Shown here: positions 20,327-25,815 of the stretch, piece by piece
Numbering within the stretch: the stretch's first letter is position 1
How the letters are laid out: each line of letters opens with the position of its first letter
Assembly (NCBI GenBank): GCA_937925525.1
Contig: CALALS010000117.1
Location: forward strand, 1 to 25,815
Reading direction: 5' to 3'
Source: an uncultured Flavobacteriales bacterium
GTDB lineage: Bacteria > Bacteroidota > Bacteroidia > Flavobacteriales_E > Vicingaceae
Length of the DNA: 25,815 nucleotides
Notes under the pieces: model-generated
Told to the model about the DNA's origin: nothing
The model's input: only the letters and a program-made list of their open reading frames with translations
The model's database searches: none
Translations under genes and position numbers: made by a program

Positions 20327-20347
20327 CTTGTTTAACCGTAATATCAC

Positions 20348-21106
20348 CTACAGCACAGGCGTAAATGTGCTTACGTTGGCAATAGCCACCATGTGAAGCA
20401 AGATGGTCATGTCTCTGCCAGCGAAAATGGTGAATTCCAAAAACTGGTTTGAATCCAAAAGCCATTTACCTTTCGCAACGTTCAAGGTTTCCTTTTGGTC
20501 AGTTTTTTGCTGCGTAAACGCAATGTTGTTTGATCTCGTATCAACAACTGCATCCGGATGGATCAATTTGTGAGTAAACTGCGCGTTCAACTGAGTAAGG
20601 TTATCTGAGATCAAGTGAATCTCGTTGATCACTACTGGTTTGTAGTTAATCAAATCAGAGAAACCTTGAACTTTCAAACAACCAGCTCCGAAATCATCAG
20701 TGATGATCGCGTTATCAGCTGCTCCTGCAGTCAATCCAAATCGTCTAAACGCATCTGGGAATGCAGCTACAGATCCAATTCTCAATAATTGTTGAGTAGC
20801 ACCCACACCACTGTTAACAATATCGAATTGAACCACTGGGTTCATTCTTCCACGCACGTTAGCAGTTTCTAAGAAAAGTGCTTCCACTTTTGCTCCTGAT
20901 ACGGCGCGTACTTTTGCCATTCCTGAAACATCAGCAACGCCTCCGCCACCCATAGGGCGTGCAATCGCTCCACCGTTTTGAGAAACGGCATCCGAAGGAA
21001 ATGTCTGTTTTGTAGGAATAAGCCCTGACGCTTCTTCTGATTTTCCGTAATTAATTACATTCTTTTCAGTACCAGCTGTCACGGTAAGATCGCTTAATCT
21101 GTTCAT
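20348..21106 (-). CDS. Putative major capsid protein, 252 aa
   Basis: A soluble, beta-rich protein with balanced composition, no signal or membrane helix, and one cysteine. Its length is in the range of short double-jelly-roll capsid proteins such as PM2 P2. The C-terminal part (KGKWLLDSNQFLEFTIFAGRDMTILLHM) has strong alternating hydrophobicity typical of a closing jelly-roll sheet. It is the only monocistronic gene, with its own 136-base leader and terminators on both sides, as expected for the most abundant product, and it lies near the packaging ATPase. ATG 21106 is preferred over an in-frame TTG three codons upstream. An alternative is another abundant structural protein; a fold prediction would decide. 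Confidence 0.55.
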   Translation of the reverse strand: MNRLSDLTVTAGTEKNVINYGKSEEASGLIPTKQTFPSDAVSQNGGAIARPMGGGGVADVSGMAKVRAVSGAKVEALFLETANVRGRMNPVVQFDIVNSGVGATQQLLRIGSVAAFPDAFRRFGLTAGAADNAIITDDFGAGCLKVQGFSDLINYKPVVINEIHLISDNLTQLNAQFTHKLIHPDAVVDTRSNNIAFTQQKTDQKETLNVAKGKWLLDSNQFLEFTIFAGRDMTILLHMVAIANVSTFTPVL

Positions 21107-21242
21107 TTTCGTCAATATTTTTGTTAAAAATTATACGTCCAAATTAACGCTGATCCCGTGTGATGTCTTGGTTTTGGTGGAAGTATTTTTGGAAATAAAT
21201 TTGGTTAGCAAAGTGGAAACCTACTTGTATATGGCATAAAAC
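21107..21242 (-). promoter_or_regulatory. Leader region of the capsid gene, probable promoter
   Basis: This 136-base space lies between a terminator and the capsid ATG, so a promoter must lie here unless the terminator leaks. On the minus strand it contains TTAATTTGG, a near match to the Bacteroidota -7 element TAnnTTTG, and a TATAAT, about 40 and 30 bases before the ATG. No convincing TTG at the right distance upstream is seen. The ATG is preceded by ATTGACGAAA, shared with the 13213 spike gene. Confidence 0.35.
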
Positions 21243-21275
21243 AAAATGGTCCGGAAGATTATTCCAGACCATTTT
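21243..21275 (-). terminator. Terminator before the capsid gene
   Basis: AAAATGGTCCGGAA (21243-21256) pairs with TTCCAGACCATTTT (21262-21275), 14 positions with one C-A mismatch (a G-T pair in the minus-strand RNA), around a 5-base loop. On the minus strand TTTTGTTTT follows. It closes the ATPase operon 30 bases after its last stop (21305). Confidence 0.75.
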
Positions 21276-21304
21276 TTGTTACGAAAAAATTGATATTTAC
21301 ACCA

Positions 21305-21916
21305 TTACTTGAACCAATCTTTCTCTTTTGCTTCACTTTCGATCTCTTTTGCCACATCATTTAGATTGGCATCAAGGACCATATTAATAAATTCGGTAGC
21401 CGAATAAATTGCTTCGTGAGCAATACTATTTCCTTCATCATCTTTTGCGATCTGAACGCGACATCTATCAGCTCTTAAAATTTGAACTAATACATCCGCG
21501 TTGTCCGGATTTCCATCTGGAGAAGGTTTTAAATCAATAATGATACGCCTTTGAACTGCTTCACTTTGCATTGGCTGACCTTTCATGTCAATTTTACCTT
21601 CCATAAATTCAATGGCCTTTGGTTTATTTTTGATAATGGCCGGTTTGATTTTAGGAAGAAAGCGTTTCAAAATGAAATTCATTATCTCCTTACCAATATC
21701 CAATTTGAAGGGGTTTTTACGCTTTTTCTTTTCTGGTGAAACCTCCGGATTTTTTTTGGCTGGCTTTAAGCAAGTGGAGATCTGGAGCTCACAATATTTT
21801 TTTGCTTGATCATTAGGAGCTTCTTCTTTAGCCTCCCCATATTTCTCAGCTGCCTCTGGATATTTTTCTGTTTGAAATAAGGCGTCTGCTTCTTCAATTA
21901 AGTTTTTGTAACTCAT
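21305..21916 (-). CDS. TPR-like helical protein, 203 aa
   Basis: The first 50 residues (ALFQTEKYPEAAEKYGEAKEE) look like one or two TPR-type helical hairpins. A Lys/Pro linker (about 52-72) leads to a mixed domain (GKEIMNFILKRFLPKIKP ... RRIIIDLKPSP ... VLVQILRADRCRVQI), ending in an acidic helix. No enzyme motif is seen. It lies between the ATPase and the capsid gene and starts at an ATGA junction with a small membrane gene. An assembly adapter is possible. Confidence 0.65.
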   Translation of the reverse strand: MSYKNLIEEADALFQTEKYPEAAEKYGEAKEEAPNDQAKKYCELQISTCLKPAKKNPEVSPEKKKRKNPFKLDIGKEIMNFILKRFLPKIKPAIIKNKPKAIEFMEGKIDMKGQPMQSEAVQRRIIIDLKPSPDGNPDNADVLVQILRADRCRVQIAKDDEGNSIAHEAIYSATEFINMVLDANLNDVAKEIESEAKEKDWFK

Positions 21917-22074
21917 ATTACCTGGTTAAAAGTGTTATAAATAATTTCAATCAATTTCCACAATCCTAAAATAGCAAGTAGTAAAACCGATATGGTTAAA
22001 TACTTCATCCATGGATTTTCTTTTTCTAATTCATGTTGCTGCTCGATAGCTGCGTCAATGCTTTCTCTGCCCAT
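21913..22074 (-). CDS. Small membrane protein after the ATPase, 53 aa
   Basis: ATG at 22074, TGA at 21913-21915. An acidic, soluble N-terminus (MGRESIDAAIEQQHELEKEN) is followed by a helix at about 27-47, so the exposed part is N-terminal. The first 49 bases overlap the end of the ATPase gene in another frame, and its stop overlaps the next start (ATGA). The tight overlaps suggest co-production with the ATPase, perhaps to recruit it to the membrane. Confidence 0.6.
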   Translation of the reverse strand: MGRESIDAAIEQQHELEKENPWMKYLTISVLLLAILGLWKLIEIIYNTFNQVI

Positions 22075-22727
22075 TCTCTATTGATATTACGTGGTGTTAA
22101 TGTTCCTGTTGTAGTATCTACTACGACATGAGGAAAAGTATGGTTTCCGTTTCCGGAAGAATCATAAAATTGTTTTGGATTTTTTTTTTTTTTTTGAAAA
22201 TCATGAGCATATTTTTTTAGCAACATAGCTGCTAATACGTATTCTTTATGGTTTTCCATCTTATCTTCAAATTTAGCCTGGCGTCCTTTAGTATAATAGA
22301 TAAACCAATGAGATACGTACATTGAAATACCTTCCAGTATTAAACCTGGAGAATGCACAATCATTATTATATCGATCATGTATTCAGCCCTAAACTCCAT
22401 TAACCGGCTTAGATCCGGACTGGTAGTAAACGAAGGGTTCAAACCGCGCATATCGTCAATTATGACCAAAGCATTACGAAGGTCTTTTAATGGTTTTCTT
22501 CCGGTTTTGCGATAGGCTTTATCTCCCCTCCACCAGCCTTTTTCGCCTCCATAAATTCTATATTGAGGATCCATTAGATGTTTAAACCGGTGCTGGGGAT
22601 CATATCCGGCAACAATACCATCTGGATTAGCCATGCGCCACTCATTAGCAAATTGTTGAGCAGTGATGGATTTACCGGTACGGTTATATCCAATGAACAT
22701 ATAGAAGAAAACGGAGTCTCTACTCAT
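22026..22727 (-). CDS. FtsK/HerA-type putative genome-packaging ATPase, 233 aa
   Basis: Walker A is GYNRTGKS (13-20) after the hydrophobic strand FFYMFI. Walker B is ALVIIDD (86-92), with Asp91-Asp92. A downstream strand, IIMIVHSP (120-127), fits the third catalytic motif of HerA/FtsK-like ATPases. Length and layout match packaging ATPases of PRD1-, PM2- and STIV-like tailless viruses (about 200-230 residues). It would move DNA into the pre-formed capsid. The Zot family of filamentous phages shares the Walker motifs but carries a membrane helix, which I do not see. The C-terminal third contains a Lys run encoded by 16 consecutive adenines. Confidence 0.7.
   Translation of the reverse strand: MSRDSVFFYMFIGYNRTGKSITAQQFANEWRMANPDGIVAGYDPQHRFKHLMDPQYRIYGGEKGWWRGDKAYRKTGRKPLKDLRNALVIIDDMRGLNPSFTTSPDLSRLMEFRAEYMIDIIMIVHSPGLILEGISMYVSHWFIYYTKGRQAKFEDKMENHKEYVLAAMLLKKYAHDFQKKKKNPKQFYDSSGNGNHTFPHVVVDTTTGTLTPRNINREWAEKALTQLSSSNMN
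22180..22195 (+). repeat. 16-nt T homopolymer inside the ATPase gene
   Basis: Sixteen consecutive Ts on the plus strand (As in the mRNA) encode the Lys run of QKKKKNP near the ATPase C-terminus. The frame is intact with 16. Runs of this length are prone to replication and transcription slippage, so the gene may yield C-terminal variants. It is also a site where the assembled length should be verified. Confidence 0.9.
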
Positions 22728-23644
22728 TATTCAGCTAGTTTGTAATGAATAATTGGTTTTTTATGATCTGCAAATACTAATCCCATTCCGCAAAGCTCCT
22801 GCAGGGCTGGTTTGATTTTTCCGGCATTTTCTCCCATTCTTTCGGAGATCTCCTTTAATGTAATGAGCTCCATTCCGATAGCAGCCATAATTTTGTTTCT
22901 CATGGCCTCTTTTCGTTTTCTAGTCTTTTCCTTTCTGGCTTCAATTGCTTTACGCTCAGCTTCATCCTTTTTCTCTTTGCGTACTTCAAACCCTAGTCTC
23001 CATTGCATACCCATGAAAAGAAGAAGCGCAAGAATTAATGTAGCCAAAGGTCCAACTTTAGCCTGGTACTTATAAAGAACTTTGGCCAGGATCAATGCCA
23101 GCTTTTTCTTTTTAGATGCTTCGAGCTCAAATCTGGATGCCGATTCTTTTGCGAATGCCCCTACTGCAATACTATTAAGGCCGTCAATTAATTCGATAAC
23201 CAATTCAGCCGCTAAAAGGAGATCCTTTTCGTCCAGCATATCATCTTCACCATTCTCATCATCAAATTCACCGCGGATATATGCGGCTTCATCTTCTGCA
23301 GATCCTTCGGCGCCACTTGCCAAAGCTGCTTCCGCATCTTCGGCTGTGCTTTGCTTGGATGGTTGAGCAATAAAGCTCTTAACGACATCATCATTATCGC
23401 CCCAATTGATATTTACACCTTCACCAGCTGTAGCCCCTCCAGGATCTTTTTCCGGAGTTGGAGTGCCTTTAGTGCTGGAGGCGGTTTTTTTAGGCTCAGA
23501 TTTTTTGGGATCCGGTTTCGCCTGCTCTTTTTCTTCTTTTGCAGTTTCCTCAGATCCGGCTGCAGTCGTTTCTTCGCTTTCGTCTTTAGGATTGCGATCT
23601 ATCACGTCTGCATCTTCTATTTTGTCGGACTTCTTTTTGGCCAT
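22727..23644 (-). CDS. Membrane protein with acidic N-terminus and C-terminal winged helix, 305 aa
   Basis: Residues 1-140 are low-complexity and acidic/Pro/Thr-rich. A helical domain (141-190) leads to a hydrophobic helix at about 199-213, then a very basic coil (222-249: RKEKKDEAERKAIEARKEKTRKRK). The end (about 252-305) is a winged-helix/MarR-like fold (ITLKEISERMGENAGKIKPALQELCGMGLVF). DNA-binding and membrane-spanning parts in one protein suggest a link between genome and membrane. Its stop shares one base with the ATPase start. Confidence 0.65.
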   Translation of the reverse strand: MAKKKSDKIEDADVIDRNPKDESEETTAAGSEETAKEEKEQAKPDPKKSEPKKTASSTKGTPTPEKDPGGATAGEGVNINWGDNDDVVKSFIAQPSKQSTAEDAEAALASGAEGSAEDEAAYIRGEFDDENGEDDMLDEKDLLLAAELVIELIDGLNSIAVGAFAKESASRFELEASKKKKLALILAKVLYKYQAKVGPLATLILALLLFMGMQWRLGFEVRKEKKDEAERKAIEARKEKTRKRKEAMRNKIMAAIGMELITLKEISERMGENAGKIKPALQELCGMGLVFADHKKPIIHYKLAE

Positions 23645-23717
23645 ATTTCTTAATTAATTAACTTCCTGCTGTGTAAAAATTTTCAAATTCTTAATTTAGC
23701 AGAACAAATTTAATCGT
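23645..23717. promoter_or_regulatory. Divergent intergenic region with probable promoter
   Basis: This 73-base AT-rich space separates the minus-strand 305-aa gene from the only plus-strand gene. On the minus strand TAAATTTG (23705-23712) is a perfect TAnnTTTG -7 element, about 60 bases from the start codon at 23644. A TTG at the usual -33 spacing is not evident. A TAATTAATTAA palindrome lies next to the minus-strand start. Plus-strand initiation would also have to occur here. Confidence 0.4.
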
Positions 23718-23945
23718 ATGAAAACAATCATGGGCATCAGTCAATCGACTCTCAGCAAATTTCTGAAATTTCAGTTTGGCGACAAATTCATCATGTGTAA
23801 CTTAAAGAAAGCCCGTAATGAATTTCATATTATTATCTCAAATGAAGTTCCGGATGAAGAAATTAAGCGCTGGATCGATCACTGGAGGGATGAAGAAGAT
23901 GTCACATTGAAATTTCTTCGGGTCCATGATGAAATCAGCAATTAA
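23718..23945 (+). CDS. Only plus-strand gene: small soluble protein, 75 aa
   Basis: MKTIMGISQSTLSKFLKFQF followed by a strand/helix pattern (NEFHIIISN, EEIKRWIDHWRDEE) and a C-terminal LKFLRVHDEI. It is hydrophilic with no membrane helix. Size and context suit a small regulator or accessory protein, and 'SQSTLSKFLKFQF' loosely resembles a helix-turn-helix, though no such domain is claimed. It diverges from the 305-aa gene, and its stop overlaps the stop of 23942-24640 tail-to-tail by four bases. Confidence 0.6.
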   Translation: MKTIMGISQSTLSKFLKFQFGDKFIMCNLKKARNEFHIIISNEVPDEEIKRWIDHWRDEEDVTLKFLRVHDEISN

Positions 23946-24640
23946 TCCTCTTTTTTCTGCTCTGTTTTAGTAATGGTCCATGTTTCTGAAAACGGGCTTT
24001 TAAAAGAATACTTTCCTACCGTTCCGCTTACCATTCCTAATAATGACCAGCAATTGAATCCTTTTTCAGTCAATTCATCTTCGGTAATTTCTAGCTTACC
24101 ATCTTTTGCGCGTGCTTTCCATAGCTGATCAATAATTTTTTCACCTTTTTCTTCGGCGCTTTCCTCATCTTCTTCATCTTCCTCATCTTCTTTACCTTCT
24201 TTTTTGGCCGGTTTTTTCTCTTTTTCCTTCTTTTCCTTCTTCTCTTTTTCCGCTTTTTCTTTATCGGCCTTCTCTTTTTCCGCCTTCTCTTTTTCCTGCT
24301 TTTCCTTCTTCTCTTTTTCCGCCTTCTCTTTTTCCGCCTTCTCTTTTTCCGCCTTCTCCTTTTCTGCCTTCTCCTTTTCATCTTCTTCTATGGTTTTACC
24401 CATTGGCAACTGTTCTTCTAATTCTTCCAAGAGATTTTTAGAAGTGGCTTCTAGTTTTTCGTGCCATTGTTTTAAAAGGCTTTTGCCTTCATCCGAATCG
24501 TCTTTTTTAAGATCTTCCCATTTATCGAGCTGCTTATCAAAGTCTTTGATAGATCTTCTTAATGAGGGCGTGATGTCCGCATTATCGACATCAATTTTGT
24601 GCTTAGTGATGTAATCCTTGTGGGGTGTTAACAGTTTCAT
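23942..24640 (-). CDS. Lys/Glu-repeat coiled-coil protein, 232 aa
   Basis: An N-terminal helical domain (about 1-85) is followed by about 80 residues of KEKAE-type repeats (about 87-165), predicted to be a single long charged helix. A compact C-terminal domain ends the protein (KLEITEDELTEKGFNCW ... YSFKSPFSETWTITK). The repeat comes from 15-nt units. ATG 24640 is chosen over a longer frame that overlaps the zinc-protein gene. A long charged single helix is typical of a spacer or scaffold. Confidence 0.65.
   Translation of the reverse strand: MKLLTPHKDYITKHKIDVDNADITPSLRRSIKDFDKQLDKWEDLKKDDSDEGKSLLKQWHEKLEATSKNLLEELEEQLPMGKTIEEDEKEKAEKEKAEKEKAEKEKAEKEKKEKQEKEKAEKEKADKEKAEKEKKEKKEKEKKPAKKEGKEDEEDEEDEESAEEKGEKIIDQLWKARAKDGKLEITEDELTEKGFNCWSLLGMVSGTVGKYSFKSPFSETWTITKTEQKKED
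24228..24385. repeat. 15-nt coding repeat (KEKAE units)
   Basis: CTCTTTTTCCGCCTT-like units recur in tandem across the middle of the Lys/Glu-rich gene. Copies are imperfect. The period of 15 nt equals five codons, so length changes keep the frame. Large spurious frames of Arg or Ser/Phe composition arise from it on both strands. Confidence 0.8.
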
Positions 24641-24644
24641 AATA

Positions 24645-24863
24645 TTACGGTTTTTTATTAGGCGGATATTTTCCCCATTTGTCAATTGGACATGTCATGC
24701 TGGCAATTTTAGTTTTCTTTTTCATGAAGCATAAACAGATAGCACACTGCGGCTTATCTCCAGGCAAAGGAACACCTAAAATTTGGGCTTGAATTAAATG
24801 AGGACAGGCACGGCAGATAGCCATTCTTTTGTTTGCAATGTTGTCTGGTGCCAGTATAGCCAT
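24645..24863 (-). CDS. Small zinc-binding phage-type protein, 72 aa
   Basis: Two cysteine clusters, ICRACPHL (Cys near 17 and 20) and CAICLCFM with a following K-K-K-T-K and TCPIDKW, match the small 'CxxC ... CxxCxCFMxxKTK ... CPxxKW' zinc-binding proteins common in phages (DUF6171-like). No membrane helix. ATG 24863 is preferred; a longer frame would need an upstream TTG. It probably binds zinc and contributes structurally or as an adapter. The motif is recognised, but the function of the family is not established to my knowledge. Confidence 0.7.
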   Translation of the reverse strand: MAILAPDNIANKRMAICRACPHLIQAQILGVPLPGDKPQCAICLCFMKKKTKIASMTCPIDKWGKYPPNKKP

Positions 24864-24911
24864 GATCAAAATTTTGAGCTATAAAGATATGTAATTGGAA
24901 TTCAAAAATAA

Positions 24912-24948
24912 AAGCGGATTGGTAATTAATTTGATAACCAATCCGCTT
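24912..24948 (-). terminator. Terminator after the partial right-edge gene
   Basis: AAGCGGATTGGT (24912-24923) pairs perfectly with ACCAATCCGCTT (24937-24948), a 12-bp stem with an AT-rich loop. On the minus strand TTTTATTTTTG follows. It separates the partial gene (stop at 24969) from the zinc-protein gene, so the downstream operon probably has its own promoter in 24864-24911. Confidence 0.75.
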
Positions 24949-24968
24949 AGCCTTATTTCTACTTACTT

Positions 24969-25815
24969 TTAGCCGAAAAGGATTTTTCGGATTTCTTCCT
25001 GAGCTTTTTCAATGATCTTTTTGATTTGCTCAGCTTTATCCGGCTTTTCCACTTTTGATACTTTCTCTAAAGCAGCTACGTACTTTTTAGACTTTTCTTT
25101 GAAAACCTGGGAAGTAGTTTTTTTCTTTGGAGCTGGATCCTCAGCTTGTTTACGTGCACGCTCAACTTTTGCTTCTTCTAAACAATCATCAATTTCGCGT
25201 TGTGTCTTCTCAAAATCTGAGATAATTACGCCTTTAGGTTTGGTAAGGGTATAATCCTTAACTACTTCTCCATTAAGGAATTTCTGCATTTGCTCAGATG
25301 TAAAGATATCTGACACTGCAGGAAAATCCCATTTTTTCCCTCCAGCTGGATAAAACTCCAATCTCCATTTGTCTTTGGATCCTTTGTAGGCTGGATATCC
25401 ATTAGAGATTTTTCCGCTAACCCACTTTTTATCTTTTTCAGGCTTGAAATAGATTGTTTTTCCAACGAGATCATCAATAGCTTTATCAATGGATTTGGGA
25501 GCTGGTTTCTTATCATCCTTCTTTTCCGTTTTTTTTGCTGGAGCTGCTTTTAGATCTTCTTCATAAAAAGTGACGGTAGTCTCTTTCTGTTCATCTTCCA
25601 GGGTATAAAGAATTTGTCTATTTTCAACTTTTTCAGGGTTAATTTCAATATCTATAACGGTTAATACTCCAAGATCAGTTCTACTATCTTTTGGTAATAC
25701 CTTAAATTTTTTTGAATATTTTGGAGCCGGTATTTTCTTTTCTGTAGGCTTTTTCTCTGCAGGCTTTTTCTCTGCAGGCTTTTTCTCTGCAGGCTTTTTC
25801 TCTGCAGGCTTTTTC
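24969..25815 (-). CDS. Lys-rich protein with KKPAE repeats, 5' end outside the window
   Basis: The reading frame is open from the stop at 24969 to the right edge with no break, so about 282 residues are visible and the start lies beyond. It begins with tandem Lys-Lys-Pro-Ala-Glu repeats, then a folded part with strands (VLTVIDIEINPEKV, QILYTLEDEQKETTVTFY), a second domain (TIYFKPEKDKKWVSGKISNGYPAYKGSKDKWRL ... FLNGEVVKDYTL) and a charged coiled-coil end. No known family is recognised. It is followed by a terminator. Confidence 0.65.
   Translation of the reverse strand, partial: KKPAEKKPAEKKPAEKKPAEKKPTEKKIPAPKYSKKFKVLPKDSRTDLGVLTVIDIEINPEKVENRQILYTLEDEQKETTVTFYEEDLKAAPAKKTEKKDDKKPAPKSIDKAIDDLVGKTIYFKPEKDKKWVSGKISNGYPAYKGSKDKWRLEFYPAGGKKWDFPAVSDIFTSEQMQKFLNGEVVKDYTLTKPKGVIISDFEKTQREIDDCLEEAKVERARKQAEDPAPKKKTTSQVFKEKSKKYVAALEKVSKVEKPDKAEQIKKIIEKAQEEIRKILFG
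25741..25815. repeat. 15-nt coding tandem repeat at the window edge
   Basis: At least four near-identical copies of the 15-nt unit TCTGCAGGCTTTTTC run to the window edge and encode KKPAE pentapeptides on the minus strand. The high identity at DNA level suggests recent expansion. The total copy number is not visible. Confidence 0.85.

Noticed and set aside
22026..22727. Zot/inovirus morphogenesis ATPase
   Set aside because: The Walker motifs would fit, but there is no membrane helix, and the surrounding spike, holin and endolysin genes do not suit a filamentous phage.
24091..24614. Long Arg-rich minus-strand and Ser/Phe-rich plus-strand open frames
   Set aside because: Both are alternative-frame readings of the 15-nt KEKAE repeat in the real gene; their composition is purely that of the repeat.
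25741..25815. CRISPR-like repeats
   Set aside because: The repeats have no spacers, a 15-nt period and an open frame, so they are coding tandem repeats.
1..25815. tRNA genes, insertion sequences, tail genes or large terminase
   Set aside because: I looked for each and saw no supporting structure or motif in the window.

Overview
The window looks like the structural (late) half of a large tailless, membrane-containing bacteriophage, or a provirus of one, from a Bacteroidota host. It is AT-rich (roughly 40% G+C by eye). Start codons are mostly preceded by A/T-rich sequence rather than a clear Shine-Dalgarno, and a Bacteroidota-type -7 element (TAnnTTTG) lies in the one divergent intergenic space. 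The viral assignment is an inference. It rests on a Walker-type packaging-like ATPase beside a 252-residue capsid candidate, a block of fibre/spike proteins, a holin-like protein, several peptidoglycan-active proteins, and no recognisable tail, portal or large terminase gene. No replication or integration genes are visible; they would lie outside the window.

I count about 65 genes. All but one are on the minus strand, so transcription runs from high to low coordinates. Region A (25815 to about 21305) holds lysine-rich coiled-coil proteins, a small zinc-binding protein, a membrane protein with a C-terminal winged helix, the ATPase, and a 203-residue protein. It ends at a hairpin terminator (21243-21275). 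The only plus-strand gene (23718-23945) sits inside it. Region B (21106-20348) is the putative major capsid gene alone, bracketed by that terminator and a second one (20305-20326). Region C (20271-14616) carries a basic 130-residue protein and then a long run of small membrane-anchored proteins, including LEA-like and peptidoglycan-binding ones. Region D (14614-8815) is the spike/fibre block: three paralogues sharing an N-terminal MRYGR module, a 561-residue fibre-like protein and several soluble beta-rich proteins, with a terminator at 12310-12338. Region E (8806-341) is another long train of tiny membrane proteins, plus a metallopeptidase-like protein, a CHAP endolysin with a peptidoglycan-binding domain, a DUF2272-like protein, a 34-residue very basic protein and a holin-like protein. 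It ends at a strong terminator (86-133). Positions 1-340 hold no gene but contain inverted and direct repeats.

The striking property is that about 47 of the 65 genes encode a predicted membrane segment. Most have the same design: a short lysine-bearing N-terminus, one helix of about 18-20 residues, a basic stop, then a variable domain of 10-150 residues that is often cysteine-rich. Many are only 29-58 codons long and would be missed by routine gene callers. Stop and start codons overlap (TAATG, ATGA, TTGA) or nearly touch throughout, implying translational coupling. My working model is a virion with an internal membrane carrying a very diverse set of anchored proteins, an FtsK/HerA-like packaging ATPase and modular vertex spikes. 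All functional names are from sequence reading only; no database or structure search was run.
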